From Piromyces finnis (Eukaryota > Neocallimastigomycota > Neocallimastigomycetes > Neocallimastigales > Neocallimastigaceae), in NCBI GenBank assembly GCA_002104945.1, contig MCFH01000039.1, positions 420,501 through 484,500 of the forward strand: 64,000 bases of DNA, in the 5' to 3' direction. Positions 20,342 through 31,110 of this stretch are shown here, piece after piece. The translations under genes and the position numbers were made by a program. The stretch's first letter is position 1; the number at the start of each line of letters is the position of its first letter. The notes beneath the pieces were generated by a model. The model ran no database searches. It was not told the DNA's origin and saw only the letters and a program-made list of their open reading frames with translations.

Positions 20342-21270
20342 TTTACATTTAAAATTTTTAGTTTAATAATTTTATACATGTTATTTTAATTTTTATCTGT
20401 ATTTTAATTATTGTTATTATTATTATTTGTTAAATCACGCAGATTCGGGTTAGGTTTGGATTAATTAACTAGGTCGGGAATGGTTATAAACTAATAATAA
20501 TAGAAACTAATTTCCTTAATTATCCGGTTATTGGATAAAATTATATGCAATGGATTTATTAACTAAATTGACACTTTAATTTCAAATTTCATTAAAATAA
20601 AATTAAGTTTAAATCAACTTTTATTTATAAAATTAGTTACAAGGGAAATCTAATGTAATTTATTAATCTTTACTATTATTAATTTATCTAATTAAAATTA
20701 ATAATCTTACTACTGATCAACATTTAACTAAACTACTCTATTTATACTAATTTCTCAAAGTTACAATTTTTACATAATTAATTCACATGGCTATTTTATT
20801 AATATTAATTAATTAATTTTTGTAACTATGATTTTTATAAACTGTCACGAGTAATAATAATTATTAATATAATATTTTATTATTTTAAGTCATGAGTTTA
20901 AATAACTTTTCACAACTTTTATCATCTGATTACTAATTTAGAAATTAATAATTAAATTTATTATTAATAGTAATACTTAAAATTAATAAAAATTTTTCTA
21001 AACTTTTAGGTATTGGTTTAAGTGTGAAATTTTTAATATTTAATTTATATTGAATTCCCTTTAATTGGACATGAGTAACTCAACTTTTTGGAATATTGAT
21101 GATTCAAATGTACCAAAAGATAGCTTAGGCCTTTAGCTTTCTAATGTTCATAATATCATCAAAGTAATTTGATTTTTCTAGTAATTTTCTTGGGTTTCGT
21201 AATTCACACTTTATTTAAGGGTTAGGTGTTTCACATCTATGGGATTATTTAAATCCACTTAGATTCGTGA

Positions 21271-21307
<37 letters not shown>

Positions 21308-21336
21308 TTATAATTTATAAATTTAATTATTTATCA
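19858..21336 (+). mobile_element. Solo LTR L4, copy 2, split by an L3-like LTR (parts 19858-20427 and 21277-21336)
   Basis: Aligns from end to end with the intact copy at 49742-50299 ('TATCTTAATTCTAT', 'ATGATTTTTATACTTGTTCA', 'GGATTATTAGGAACA', 'AACAAAAAGTTTACATT'). Starts TGATATAAT, ends TTTATCA. A 4-bp duplication AAAT (19854-19857, 21337-21340) flanks it. The inner insertion has TSD TTATT. Confidence 0.8.
20428..21272 (+). repeat. Solo LTR, L3-like (845 bp), nested in L4
   Basis: TGTTAAATCACGC...GATTCGTGACA with exact TSD TTATT (20423-20427, 21273-21277). Its ...TTCGTGACA end matches L3 copy 2 (...TATTCGTGACA), and both have a G+C-richer block with 'GCTTTCTAA' before the end. The target lay in an ATT run, so microsatellite ambiguity of a few bases is possible. 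Confidence 0.75.
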
Positions 21337-21339
21337 AAA

Positions 21340-21888
21340 TGATGCGTTGACCGATATATTTGTGAATAATATAATGTTTTTAATAAATAATAAATTCTAT
21401 ATTATTATGATGAAACAATAAATTTAAAATAAAATAAAATATGTTTTATAATTAACAAATAAATCACTCAAAACTCGAAAATAAACTCTTATTATGTTTT
21501 AAATTAAATCTTTATTATATTTTATAATTTATTTATTATCTGTTTATGGTCTTTTTATTCTCTATTTATTGTCCGATTTTTATAAAGAAGAATTTTATCT
21601 TCCTTTTATACATTTTCATTTATTACATGTATTATTATTTTTAACTATTAGATATTATTATTACTATTGTTATTATTTATTAAAATTAAAAGAATAAATT
21701 AAAATTATGTCTTAGTATTATAAAATATTATAGAATATTATTTGATTTTCTTAGGGTTATATTTTCATAAAATTATTATTCATTCATTTTTAAAGGTTAT
21801 TTTCATTTATTTTTATTATAAGTTACTATGGGTTAAGTCGTGTTTATTCAGCTAGTTTTTATTATGTTTTTATGGGAGTAGCATATCA
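21340..21888. repeat. Candidate solo LTR L8-type, copy 2
   Basis: 549 bp from TGATGCG to GCATATCA, with AAAA on both sides. The ends are related to, but less symmetrical than, those at 17053-17596; the interiors do not match clearly by eye. It abuts L4 on the left. Confidence 0.45.
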
Positions 21889-21896
21889 AAAATCAT

Positions 21897-22411
21897 TGTC
21901 ACAATAACATATATAAAAATTTAAAAAATTTGGACACATGGAAAAAATTAAAAATTTTTTAAAATTATTAAAATTTTATTATTAAAAATTTTAATTTAAA
22001 TTTATTAACTATTTACAATAATTATATTAATTATTAATTTATAAAAATTAAATATTTTATAATTAGATAATAATTAATTAAAATTAAAAAATGTAATAAT
22101 TAAAATTGTTCATGTATAAAAAGAACAAAAATTGACAAAAATTATGAAGCTTTAGCGTTAGTAATTTTTTAACTTAAAGTTAATAAAATTTATAAACTCC
22201 TATAAAACCTAAAACTTTAAAAATTTTAATATTTTTAATAACTTAATATATGCTGATATTAAGTTATTGCTAAAATAAAAGTATTATTTAATTTTCTTTA
22301 TATAAATATTATTAGCTTTACGCCTTCAATAGGAAAGCGTATTATATTTATTAATTAATATAACTAGTGTGCTTACCACACTTTTCTTTAATAAAAAATC
22401 GCTTTTTGACA
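21897..22411 (+). repeat. Solo LTR L2, copy 2 (515 bp, uninterrupted)
   Basis: TGTCACAATAACATAT...CGCTTTTTGACA, with exact TSD ATCAT (21892-21896, 22412-22416). This is the reference copy of L2 in the window; the other two are broken by later insertions at different places. Shared internal landmarks: 'GCTTTAGCGTTAGTAAT', 'TTTACGCCTTCAATAGGAAA', 'CTTACCACACTTTTC'. Confidence 0.9.
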
Positions 22412-22820
22412 ATCATAGAAATAAAGGAGTTGTCATAATGGTTAGTAAATAAGACTTTGGTCTGAATGTCTTAAGTTCGAGATCTCTAAATTTCTTTCTT
22501 TTAATTCATTTTATTTAATTTTTATTTTTATTTTTTACCAACATGAAATTTTTTGATTGGTTAATAAATTTGAGTTGTAAAAAATTTTTTAAATTAATTT
22601 TAAAAATTTTAATATAAATATGAGTATATTTTTCCAAATATTTAAAGAAGATTGAGCTTTTATTAATTAATAAATTATTATTAAACACTAACCTATTAAG
22701 TTAAGATTTATATGTTTTTAATAGTAATTTTAAATATTAATAATTAACAGTTAATAAAAGTGTTTTAAATTTACTAAGTTATTTTGGTAAATTATTATAA
22801 ATATCTTTTATTGTTAAGAA
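22412..22820 (+). repeat. tRNA-like repeat, copy 1 (related to right part of LTR L6)
   Basis: About 400 bases shared with 50300-50710. It starts with a tRNA-like head (22431-22490): A-box-like TGGTTAGTAAATAAG, a hairpin AGAC-TTTG-GTCT, and a B-box-like AGTTCGAGATC 36 bases later. The body ('GATTGGTTAATAAATTT', 'TAAACACTAAC.TATTAAGTTAA') is A/T-rich. Either a SINE-like unit or part of the L6 LTR; the second copy lies inside L6, up to its right end. Confidence 0.55.
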
Positions 22821-23399
22821 CAGCTAGTAACAACACTTGAGTTTTGGAGGAGGCGCTCAAAGCTATTTTATAAAAATACAAACTATAATTATTTTATAAT
22901 AAATTTTAAATTATTTTTATTTTTGGAATGAAATTCTAATAAAACACTTTTCTTTTCAAGTTTTCTTGAAAATAAGATTTATTGGATAATATTTTGAAAA
23001 TATTATATAATAAATATTGACGCGTCAATAGTTAGACTTTGATACCATAATATTTTTGCGTTTAGGTATAGTTGAAACACGGGGAAACTAATCTGTTCAA
23101 TTCTTTCACACTAACAAGAGTTAGCTATTATAAAGAATTAAACAATATTATTTCTTATTATCGAAAGATATTAACATTCGACTTTACCTACTTTATCGTG
23201 AAAGAGCTAAAGGAACTCTTAGACATTAGTTTATAACAAATTATATATTTGTTGGTCTAACACTATATAATTTGGTATATATTTTTAATTTATTGTTGTA
23301 AATAAATATAATTGAAGAAAACTTTTAATTTTAATAAAACATATTTTTCTAATTTTTTTTCCTTTAAATTCGTTTAATTAAAAAAAATTTTTGGAAGCT
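22821..23399. other. A/T-rich DNA, probably upstream LTR part of E4
   Basis: No coding motif. Likely holds the U3 part of the E4 LTR, whose left end cannot be located without a partner LTR. A short sequence 'GACGCGTCAATAG' near 23021 is unusually G+C-rich for the area. Confidence 0.35.
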
Positions 23400-23624
23400 T
23401 TGTTTAATTTAATATTGATAATCGAAATATTCTTTTCTTATCAATTTTGAGTTAAACAAATTATATTTCAGCAATAGACAAGCCTTATTGATTTATCAAC
23501 AGAGGTATATTAGGGGTAATAGTAAGAACCTGAAGCGCGTGACGGAACTTAGATCGCGTGAATAAGGCGACGGAAACATCTATTACCGGAGGAAAGACCC
23601 TTAATCAATAATTTATTAAATATA
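23400..23624 (+). repeat. R-U5 part of E4 LTR
   Basis: Shares with element A (reverse of 6339-6550) the motifs 'AATATTGATAAT', 'GGGGTAATAGTAAG', 'CTGAAGCG', two 'GACGGAA' and 'GAAAGACCCTTA', in the same order. This G+C-richer block is conserved between elements whose coding parts differ. Confidence 0.6.
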
Positions 23625-23627
23625 ATT

Positions 23628-23645
23628 TGGTCGGTAACTCGATTT
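23628..23645 (+). promoter_or_regulatory. Primer-binding site of E4
   Basis: Begins TGGTCGGTAACTCG, a few bases after the LTR end; same first seven bases as the PBS of element A. Confidence 0.6.
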
Positions 23646-23846
23646 GATTATAACAATATTAAATTTTTTTTCTTTAATTCTAATTCTAATTTATATCAAT
23701 TCAAAAAATAAAAAAATTATAATTCTGAATCATATTTTTAACACAAATCAAATCATAAACAAGTTAAGTAGTAATTTAAGCTTCCTATATTCAACATACA
23801 ATAACAGAAAATCAAATAATCTAAGCTTCCAAATATATAAGCCAAA

Positions 23847-24164
23847 ATGGATGAAATTAACCAGAATATCTTTAATAATGCTGCCTTAAGGGATGGATTT
23901 GCTGGAGATAAAAGATTTCTAAAAGGATTCCTGGCCAAGATAAAATTAATGTTTCTTCTTTACCCTGAGAGATACCAGAACGACGAAACAAAAATTTTAT
24001 ACATTATCTCTCGTTTGTATGGAAATACCTTGAACTGGGCAGCTACTTTAATTGAAAACCATGATCAACGCCTCCTAAACTATGATGATTTTGTTAGCAG
24101 ACTAAAAACCTTCTATGGGAACAACGATGAAGTTTCTTTGCTAACCAAATGCTTAAAGGATTAA
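23847..24164 (+). pseudogene. Gag N-terminal part of E4
   Basis: 105 codons from ATG 23847 (M-D-E-I-N-Q-N-I-F). 'GDKRFLKGFLAKIKLMFLLYPERYQNDETKI' shape and 'GNTLNWAATLIE' correspond to 'GNRKDLEGFLTRVELTFEDEP' and 'DKALKWAIILRR' of element B Gag, i.e. the retrotransposon Gag capsid domain. A frameshift near 24150 ends it; the next frame continues at 24199. Confidence 0.8.
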
Positions 24165-24198
24165 ACAGAAGAATATCGGCCGTGCTAACGACTACATT

Positions 24199-24405
24199 AT
24201 GGAATTTAACAAATATTCAGATGTTCCCTCTTGGAATGAAGAAGCCAAGATAGATGCTTTTATGTCAGGTTTGATTGATCAAGTTGCTTTACGTATCAAT
24301 TGGCCAACTTCCAAATCTGTTAAGGATGTTCAGTCTTTCATTGGCCTAGCCAATTATCGTCGTTTCATTCCGGGGATTCGCCAACATCTCACAACCGCTT
24401 CATAA
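24199..24405 (+). pseudogene. E4 Gag fused by deletion to RT thumb
   Basis: Residues 1-34 continue Gag ('EEAKIDAFMSGLIDQVALRI', like 'EAAKIYMFIQGLHYKMREHL' in B). From residue 35 it is RT thumb ('WPTSKSVKDVQSFIGLANY', like 'WPVPTSVKEVQSFIGLCNY' in B). The join at about 24298-24302 removed roughly 1.6-2 kb coding for zinc knuckle, protease and RT catalytic core. The fusion keeps frame for 60 bases, then shifts. Confidence 0.85.
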
Positions 24406-24950
24406 TTTACTCAAAAAGGATGTCAAATTTATATGGTTTCCTATTGAACAATCGGCCTTCGATATTCTCAAAGCTAGATTTACATCGTCTCCTGTTTTAA
24501 TCCATCCCAATAGAAATCTTCCGTTTATTGTTGAAACCGATTCAAGTAACTTTGCTATTGGTGATGTTCTCTCACAAAAGTCTCCTGATGATAATTCTAT
24601 ACACCCTGTTGTTTCTTTTCAAGGTCCCTTTCATCTGCTGAATGAAACTACCCAATATATGATAAGGAACTACTTGCAATTATTGCTGCTCTTGAAACCT
24701 GGAGACATCTTCTTAAAGGTTCTGATATTCCTTTTACTATTTATTCTGATCATAGGAATTTACTTTATCAGAAAAAGCCTGAAAAGATGACCCAAAGACT
24801 AGTTCGTTGGTCTTTATTTCTTGCTGAATTCAATTTTAAAATACTATATCGCTCTGGCTCTTCTAATGGAAAACCTGACGCCCTTTCTCGAAGACCTGAT
24901 TACATTGATTCTTCTGAACCTTCTGAAGATATTCCTTTTTCGGTCCTTCG
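24406..24950 (+). pseudogene. RNase H of E4
   Basis: In shifting frames: 'QPLHNLLKKDVKFIW', 'LPFIVETDSSNFAIGDVLSQ' (first catalytic Asp), 'YDKELLAIIAALETW' (Glu), 'YSDHRNLLY' (Asp), end 'GKPDALSRRPDYI'. A frame break lies near 24625-24650. RNase H residues are recognisable but the gene is not readable in one frame. Confidence 0.82.
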
Positions 24951-25347
24951 TCCTGAAAATTTTTGTGGTATTGTTTCTTCAGTTTCTTCTTTAAATGACC
25001 GTATCCTCTCGGAATACAAAAATGATATATTCTATAAGGATGTTTGTAATTTCTTTGATAACAATAAACTTCCGTGTCCACACCCTCAAATCTCCAAGTT
25101 TTCACTTAGTAACAGCTTTCTTCTCTTTAACTCTAGAATATATGTACCTCCTAAATGTCGTTCTGCTGTTCTTAAGCTATGTCATGATTCCCCATCGTCC
25201 GAACATTTTGGTTATAAGAAAACTTCTTCACTTATTTCTCACGACTTTTGGTGGACTTCATTTAACTCCGATGTCAAGGAATATGTCGCTCTTGTGACAC
25301 ATGCTGCTACTTCAAATCTTCCCATTATAAACCTTATGGTTTCCTGA
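24787..25347 (+). pseudogene. RNase H tail and integrase zinc-finger region of E4
   Basis: 186-codon open frame. It holds the RNase H C-terminus ('FLAEFNFKILYRSGSSNGKP'), a linker, and the start of integrase ('LCHDSPSSEHFGYKKTSSLI', 'DFWWTSFNSDVKEYV'). The zinc-finger His pair is kept in modified form; the CxxC pair is lost in 'VTHAATSN'. After 25347 comes the target of the B-family solo LTR, TSD CCCTG. Confidence 0.82.
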
Positions 25348-25375
25348 ATTCTCTCGAAATTGCTGAACACCCCTG

Positions 25376-26018
25376 TGTAAAAGTATTAAATTTAAAACAG
25401 ATTTTATACTTAAAACAAAACAATTTTCATTAACATAAAAATAAAAAAATAAAGCATTTTATTAATTAACTCTTAAAAATATTATTAACTATTATATAGT
25501 TAATAATATTAAAAAATTGAAATATCCATTACATATATATTTATATTTTTTTATAATTATATTCTAATATATTATTCTATTTATATAAACATATATTTAA
25601 TATAAAATAAACAAAACTAATCTAATTAAATAATAAAATAATAAAACTAAACTAAAACTAATTATTGGAATATAAACAAATCTATTTTTAAAACATAAGT
25701 CAAAATTATTAAACTATTCTAAATTTATATAAAAAAGTATATTATTATAAACTATTCTAAAATTAAATAAAAAGTATTTAAAAATATTATGAATATTTAA
25801 AATATTTGAAATATTTAAATTTAATTAAAATTCTTTTATTCCTTAAATTTAAATATTTCTCTTAATTTAATTTTAACGGAATTATTATAAAATAATTTAT
25901 TATTAAATTATTCCATAAAATTAATTCAAAAATTTTATAATTAATTTTAGTAAATATTAATTTATTATTTAATAATTAATAATTACTTATTAAATAATCT
26001 AAAGATTATATCTTTACA
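25376..26018 (-). repeat. Solo LTR of family B in E4 integrase (643 bp)
   Basis: TGTAAAAGT...TATCTTTACA on the plus strand; the reverse complement matches the LTR of element B. Exact TSD CCCTG (25371-25375, 26019-26023). A solo LTR forms by recombination between the two LTRs of a full element, so a whole family B copy once sat here. Confidence 0.93.
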
Positions 26019-26625
26019 CCCTGTTTTAATTGTATTCTTGTGGTTATTGACCGTCTCACTAAGATGTGCCATCCTATCCCTTTCAAAGGTATTCCACTGC
26101 TTCAGATACCGCTACCGCTTTTATTGATTACATCTTCCGCCTTCATGGTCTTCCTTCTTCTATTATTTCGGATAGAGGTTCTCATTTACCTCTAAATTTT
26201 TTCAGTCCCTTTGTAATTCTCTTGGTATTGACTTAAAATTATCTTCTCCTTTCCACCATCAGACTAATGGTCAAACTAAGAGGGTGAGCTTTAGCTTATA
26301 GAACAATACCTAAAATGTTTTTCGAACTACAAAGGTTCTAACTGGAAAAAATTTCTTAGCCTAGCAGAATTCAGCTAAAACAACGTGGTTCAAGAATCCT
26401 CGAAATTTTATCCATTTTTCTTGAATTATGGTTACCATCCAAGACACTCACCTATCATTCCAATGTACCAAGAGCTGAAGAATTTATCAAAGATTTCAAA
26501 TCTTTAATAGAGAAATTGAAAGAAAACTTGAAAAAGTGCTATAGATGTTCAAAGAAAGTATGAAAATAAATTAAAAAAAGAAACTCCAAAATTTGATATT
26601 GGTGACAAAGCTTGGTTAGATAGTT
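26019..26625 (+). pseudogene. Integrase core and C-terminal part of E4
   Basis: Continues E4 after the solo LTR: 'VVIDRLTKM' (first Asp), 'IISDRGS' (second Asp), 'HHQTNGQTKRV', where the third catalytic residue is Lys instead of Glu (AAG for GAG). Then 'EQYLKCF', 'NYGYHPRHSPI' and 'KETPKFDIGDKAWL', matching 'ESPKFEVGMKVWL' of element B. Several frameshifts and stops. No chromodomain: the copy is cut near 26622. Confidence 0.8.
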
Positions 26626-26639
26626 CTCTTATTATACAT

Positions 26640-26830
26640 AAAATTTTAATAATCATTTTAATAATTTAATAAATAAAATTTTAAATATTTAAATATTAGA
26701 AAAACAAGTGTTTCTAATAATTTTTATGAAAAAATATTTTATAAATATAAATTATACGGTTATACTGTAAGATATAATATAATAATCACTTTTTGAAGTA
26801 AAATTCAAAATTATAAATTATTATTATTAA
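26640..26830 (-). repeat. LTR L5 fragment, reversed
   Basis: Reverse complement matches L5 at 16330-16530 ('TTTTGAATTTTACTT', 'GTGATTATTATATTATATC', 'TTTCTAATATTTAAAT'). Both ends are undefined. It lies between the broken end of E4 and the family G remnant. Confidence 0.6.
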
Positions 26831-27418
26831 AACACAGATAGTTAAAAATTAGAAATTTAAAACAACAAATGAAAAATATTAGAGATGCATATATAGAAGA
26901 AAAATTAGTGAAGATAAAGATGAAGATATGTAAGGAACTCCAAATTAAGAAATAGAAATAGAAGGTAAAGAAGAGCAAAATAATACAAATGAAATACCTT
27001 TAGAAGAAATTACTAATATAAAAGAACCTATCCAACCAATTGAAATTAATAATTCTAAATTCTACAATTGAAAAAAATTTTAAAAATAATAATGAAACAA
27101 ATAATATAAAAATAAAATTTTAAAAATAATAATGAAACAAATAATATAAAAATAAAGAAAAATTCTGTCAAACCCAAAACAACTACAAAAGAAATATGAC
27201 AGAAATCTAAATATTAAAAACTAAAAATATATTTATATTTAGTATAATCAAAGAAGCAAATAATTTATATCCAAAAATAAGTCTTTCTCAATTACTTTCT
27301 GCTATTCTATCATTTAGAAAAGAATTAGAACAAGGTGGCTAACCTAAAGTTAAAAAAGCGATGTACTCATTTAAAAATTCTAATATCCATTAATAATTGG
27401 TGATATAGATGGAAAATA

Positions 27419-27600
27419 TTTAAAAATTCTTTATGATACTGGTGTAAATGTCATTATCATTACTACAAATAGTTTTAATAAATTATCAAATAAAAATATT
27501 TATGAGGAACAGAATATTACTATAGCTAATGGTACTACTGTTCCTACAAATAGTTTCACTACATTAAAAATAAATATTAATAATTGTTGTATATAACATT
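27419..27600 (+). pseudogene. Retropepsin of family G, copy 2
   Basis: Catalytic D-T-G is present in 'ILYDTGVNVIIITTNSF'. The following segment ('NITIANGTTVPTNSFTTLKI') is nearly the same as in copy 1. A stop (TAA, near 27592) and a deletion of the part corresponding to 'FDIIFGRG' follow. Confidence 0.75.
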
Positions 27601-27769
27601 ATTAACAATAATGATACTAATGATATTCCTTTAATGAATTCTATAATTATTTCAAAAGAAGAAAACCAAGAATTTAAAGATACATTAAAAGAAATTTTAA
27701 ATTCAACACCTGATATTACTATATCAGAATTTGAAAATATTATAAATAAATAAATATAAAAATTGCATG

Positions 27770-28400
27770 GCTACATCAATATCTCAATTAACTACTGCTG
27801 ATTTAGAATCACACTCTATAATTACTAATACCAGTAAACCAATAAAATTAAAACCATATAAATTATCTAAAGAACGTACTAATATTTTAAAAAGTGAAAT
27901 TCTTTCATTATTTAATAAGGTTTAATTACTCTCTCTCACTCTCCATGGTCATTTCAAGTTTTACTTTTTCAAAAGAAAAATAGTAAAATTAAGAATGTAT
28001 ATTGATTATAGAAAACTTAATGATTCTTATGCACTTCCTTTTATTGATGAATTAATCTCTTCTTTTAATGGTGCAAAAAGTATTTTCTGCTATAGATTTA
28101 TATTCTGGTTACCATCAAATTCCTATTAACTAAAATGATATTGAAAAAACAACTTTTACAACTAAATTTGGTAATTATAATTTTAAAGTATTACCGTTTG
28201 GTTTAGCTAATATTCCTACGACATCCCAGAGAGAAATGAGTAAGATAATAATCGATAAATGTCTTTTTGTTTATATCGATGATATTGTTGTCTATTTTAA
28301 AATCATCAGAATAACAACTCAGACATTTACAAGTTTTTGGAATATTATCTAAATATAATCTTTCCCTTAATTTATAAAGTGTAAATTCTTTCGTGAAAAA
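27770..28400 (+). pseudogene. RT fragment of family G, copy 2
   Basis: Readable in pieces: 'KPIKLKPYKLSKERTNIL' (start of RT domain), 'RMYIDYRKLND', 'YALPFIDELISSFNGAKS', 'IDLYSGYHQIPI', 'TTKFGNYNFKVLPFGLANI', 'QREMSKIIID' and catalytic Y-I-D-D in 'LFVYIDDIVV' near 28270. Closest, among the elements here, to elements A and C ('[27 protein letters not shown]' region). Frame breaks and in-frame stops are frequent; RNase H is missing. Confidence 0.8.
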
Positions 28401-28684
28401 GTAGAAGTATTGGGGCATGTACTTTCTCTAATAAAAAAATTTTGAATAAATTTGCGGTAATAAATTACTAAAGCTAGAAATTATCTTAACTCATTAACAT
28501 TTTTTGAAGCATTCCATAAAGCAATACTATGAACTTTAAAAGAATCTTTTTTAATCCATTAGGTGTAAGTACATGTTCTATGATTAAACTAATTTCAGAG
28601 AATATTTTATTATTCTATATGAAATTTTTATGTAAAGAAAATTTTATATTTACCTTATTTTGATTCTCCGGTTTGAATGATCAT

Positions 28685-29143
28685 TGATATAATTTTATAA
28701 TAATCTTAATTTTGAAATCTTATTCTTATTCAAAAAGTGATTATTATATCTTTATATTTATAAAATATTGTTTTATTAAAATCATTAAAATTGTTTTATA
28801 ATAACACTAAATTGTTTCATTGGAAACTTTCGTTTTTCTAATATTTAAATGTTTAAAATTTTATTTATTAAATTATTAAAATGATTATTAAAATTATAAA
28901 AATATTAACTAAACTATTTAATATTTTTCTTGTTAATAATAATAATGATTAAAATAAGAATATTTACATGTATTTATATTTTCTTTTAAATTTAAACTAT
29001 TTACTTTAAAATAATAAATTAATAACTATTTACAATAAAAGTAATAAAAGTAATTAAAAATAACACACAAAACTAAAAATTTAAAATAATAAAGCAAAAA
29101 CTTAAAACCTAATTATTTACTTTGTATTTTAAACTGGGTTATC
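28685..29143 (+). repeat. LTR L5, copy 2 (right end tentative)
   Basis: TGATATAATTTTATAATAATC start; shared with 16307-16620. A possible end is GGTTATCA at 29143 (flanks TCAT and TTAT, three of four bases equal). The end is uncertain. Confidence 0.5.
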
Positions 29144-29399
29144 ATTATTATTGAGTTATTCATATTAGAATAATTATTTTATAATTTCAAACTTGTTTAT
29201 CCATTTTTTTATTGATACTTGATTAATATATATACATATATAAAATTTGTATTAAAATTTGTAGAGAATCCGTGTGAAGCAAAATAAAATAATATGAAAA
29301 TAATATTATAATATATTAATAAAAGTGTTTAATAAAACCATTTTTAATATTTATTACTTTAATTAGTTGTAAAATAAAAAATAACAATAAAAGAAATAA
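29144..29399. other. A/T-rich DNA, nothing recognised
   Basis: No motif seen. Separates LTR L5 from element E5. A short segment near 29330-29400 is roughly the reverse complement of 16680-16740, suggesting more LTR debris. Confidence 0.35.
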
Positions 29400-29409
29400 T
29401 TAAATTTTA

Positions 29410-30000
29410 ATGGTAGAAATGAGTTTAATGGGTTGTATAGTAATTTCAGTCAAATGCATATTCATATGATATAAGTAATAATCATAATGATATGTACATT
29501 TATAACAGCATGAATAATAATTACATTAATAGAATATTCCAAACAATATGTTTAAAACAATATTATTCTTAAAAGCCTACAAAGTAAAAGAAATGGTATA
29601 AATTACAATAATCGAAATCAGAGAAATGAAAAAGAAAATTCTGGCAAGATAATAACAAAAAAAATTGTATTTATAATAATAAACAACGTTCTAATGAAAA
29701 TTCAAATAATTAGAATATGGGAGAAGGATAATTTCCTGTAATCAAACCAATTCAGAGGCTTATTTTAATTCAATTAAAATGCCTTTAAATAATAATAATA
29801 ATAATGAAATAAATGAAAATATTATATTTATAAATAGTGACACCAATAATTTAAATGAAACCAAACTATTTTATAATGATAATGATAATAATAATAATGA
29901 TAACAATATAAATAGCTATGATTATAATCAAAATAATAATATTTATAATAATGACAGGGAGAATTATAAAAATGATATTCAATAATATTCATATAAGTTC
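29410..30000 (+). pseudogene. Asn-rich Gag remnant of E5
   Basis: Asn/Arg-rich in several frames ('NYNNRNQRNEKENSGK' type, about 29600) and a 68-codon frame at 29779-29985 made largely of Asn, Asp and Glu. No zinc knuckle is visible. The assignment to Gag is from position upstream of RT and from the Asn-rich Gag tails of the other elements. Confidence 0.4.
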
Positions 30001-30149
30001 ATATTATTATTATTTCCATTAATAATATTTTTAATAATAATAATTATGATGATGAATATGATTATCAAAAAAATAACAAAATATATGAAAAAACTAGAGA
30101 AACAATAATAATGAATTTAATAATATATATATAAGGAAAAATCTTTGTA

Positions 30150-31110
30150 GTGAATTAGATAAGTATATTACTCAACAATTAGATAAAAATACCACCTCCT
30201 TATTAGAACATATGGATATATGGATGTTAGCACAACTCAAGAGTTGTGCTGGCTCTCTGAAGAAGTGAAGATTAATTTTGTTATTGTTATCAAATATAAA
30301 GATGGTATTGCTTCTATGACTATGAACAAACTATGTAATAATTCAAAAAATAATTTTAAACGCAAAACTTAAAACTTTAATTATAACTATTTTATTCATT
30401 TATTTTTATCTAATTATGAAGAACGTTATAATACTAAAGATTAAGAAGATTTTAAATTAGAAGTACCAGAGCCATATCGCGATTTAGCCGAAGTTTTTAG
30501 CAAAATTAAAGCTGATAAGCTACCACCACATTGGCTAACGGATTGCAAAATTGTATTACAAAAGGATGCTCCCTTACATTATGGTCCTATATATCCTCCA
30601 TCTGAAGATGAATCTCAAGTTCCTAAAGAATAAATAGATGAAAATATCAAGAAAGGATTCATTCGACCATCTGAATCTCCAACTGGTTATCCTTTTTTAT
30701 TTCAGAAAAAGGATGGATCGTTACGTCTTTGTATAAACTACAAAATATTAAATGCAGTTAAAATGCTCCAGCAACATTTCAATCATTTATCAATTAAGTA
30801 TTACGCTCTTATTTAGAAAATTTGTTATTTTATATTTAGATGATATTCTGATTTATTTTGAAACACTAGATGAACATATACAACATGTTCGTACTGTCCT
30901 CCAAATATTACATACTCAATAATAATTTATTTGCTAAATTAAAATCGAATTTCACAAGTCAGAAGTTGAATTCTTAGGACACATCATATCAGGTAATGAA
31001 ATCTCTACTGATCCCAAGATAATTAAGTCTGCTTAGGAATGGACTACACCTACTCGTGTAAAGGATGTTCAACGTTTTGTTGGACTATGCAATTATTATA
31101 GAAGATTTAT
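30150..31110 (+). pseudogene. Spacer and RT of E5, with deletion in the RT core
   Basis: 'VPEPYRDLAEVFSKIKADKLPPH' and 'APLHYGPIYPPSEDE' are the pre-RT region; '[19 protein letters not shown]', '[18 protein letters not shown]' are RT boxes 1-2. The frame then jumps from N-A-V to the N-A-P-A-T-F-Q box (about 30760), deleting the fingers-palm part with the first catalytic Asp. 'YLDDILIYFETLDEH' keeps the Y-L-D-D box. Thumb: 'VEFLGHIISGNEISTDPK', 'VKDVQRFVGLCNYYRRFIKGF'. Stops in all frames. Confidence 0.83.

Larger units (their letters stand above)
23400..26625 (+). mobile_element. Degenerate Ty3/gypsy element E4 with internal deletion
   Basis: Order: LTR end, PBS, gag, then a junction straight into the RT thumb (rest of gag, protease and most of RT deleted), RNase H, integrase interrupted by a solo LTR (25376-26018), ending after 'PKFDIGDKAWL' near 26622 where LTR L5 debris begins. 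By its pol it belongs with the chromoviruses B and E5; its LTR end resembles that of element A. Confidence 0.85.
26840..28684 (+). mobile_element. Ty3/gypsy remnant, family G, copy 2
   Basis: Contains an acidic/Asn-rich Gag-Pol linker, a retropepsin, a spacer and part of RT, all with many stops. Matches 1-405 over the protease and spacer. It ends at LTR L5 (28685). A direct repeat of about 30 bases ('TTTTAAAAATAATAATGAAA') is duplicated near 27070-27150. Confidence 0.75.

Noticed and set aside
22430-22490. A functional tRNA gene
   Set aside because: A- and B-box-like motifs are present but the distance is too short, the acceptor stem does not close and the T-stem is poor. Reported as tRNA-like repeat only.
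28203-28418. Minus-strand 71-codon frame
   Set aside because: Antisense to the family G RT with the YIDD motif on the plus strand.
28685-29143. L5 as the true 3' LTR of the family G remnant
   Set aside because: L5 abuts the remnant on the right, but on the left it is in the opposite orientation and no PBS or TSD links them; coincidental neighbourhood is as likely.
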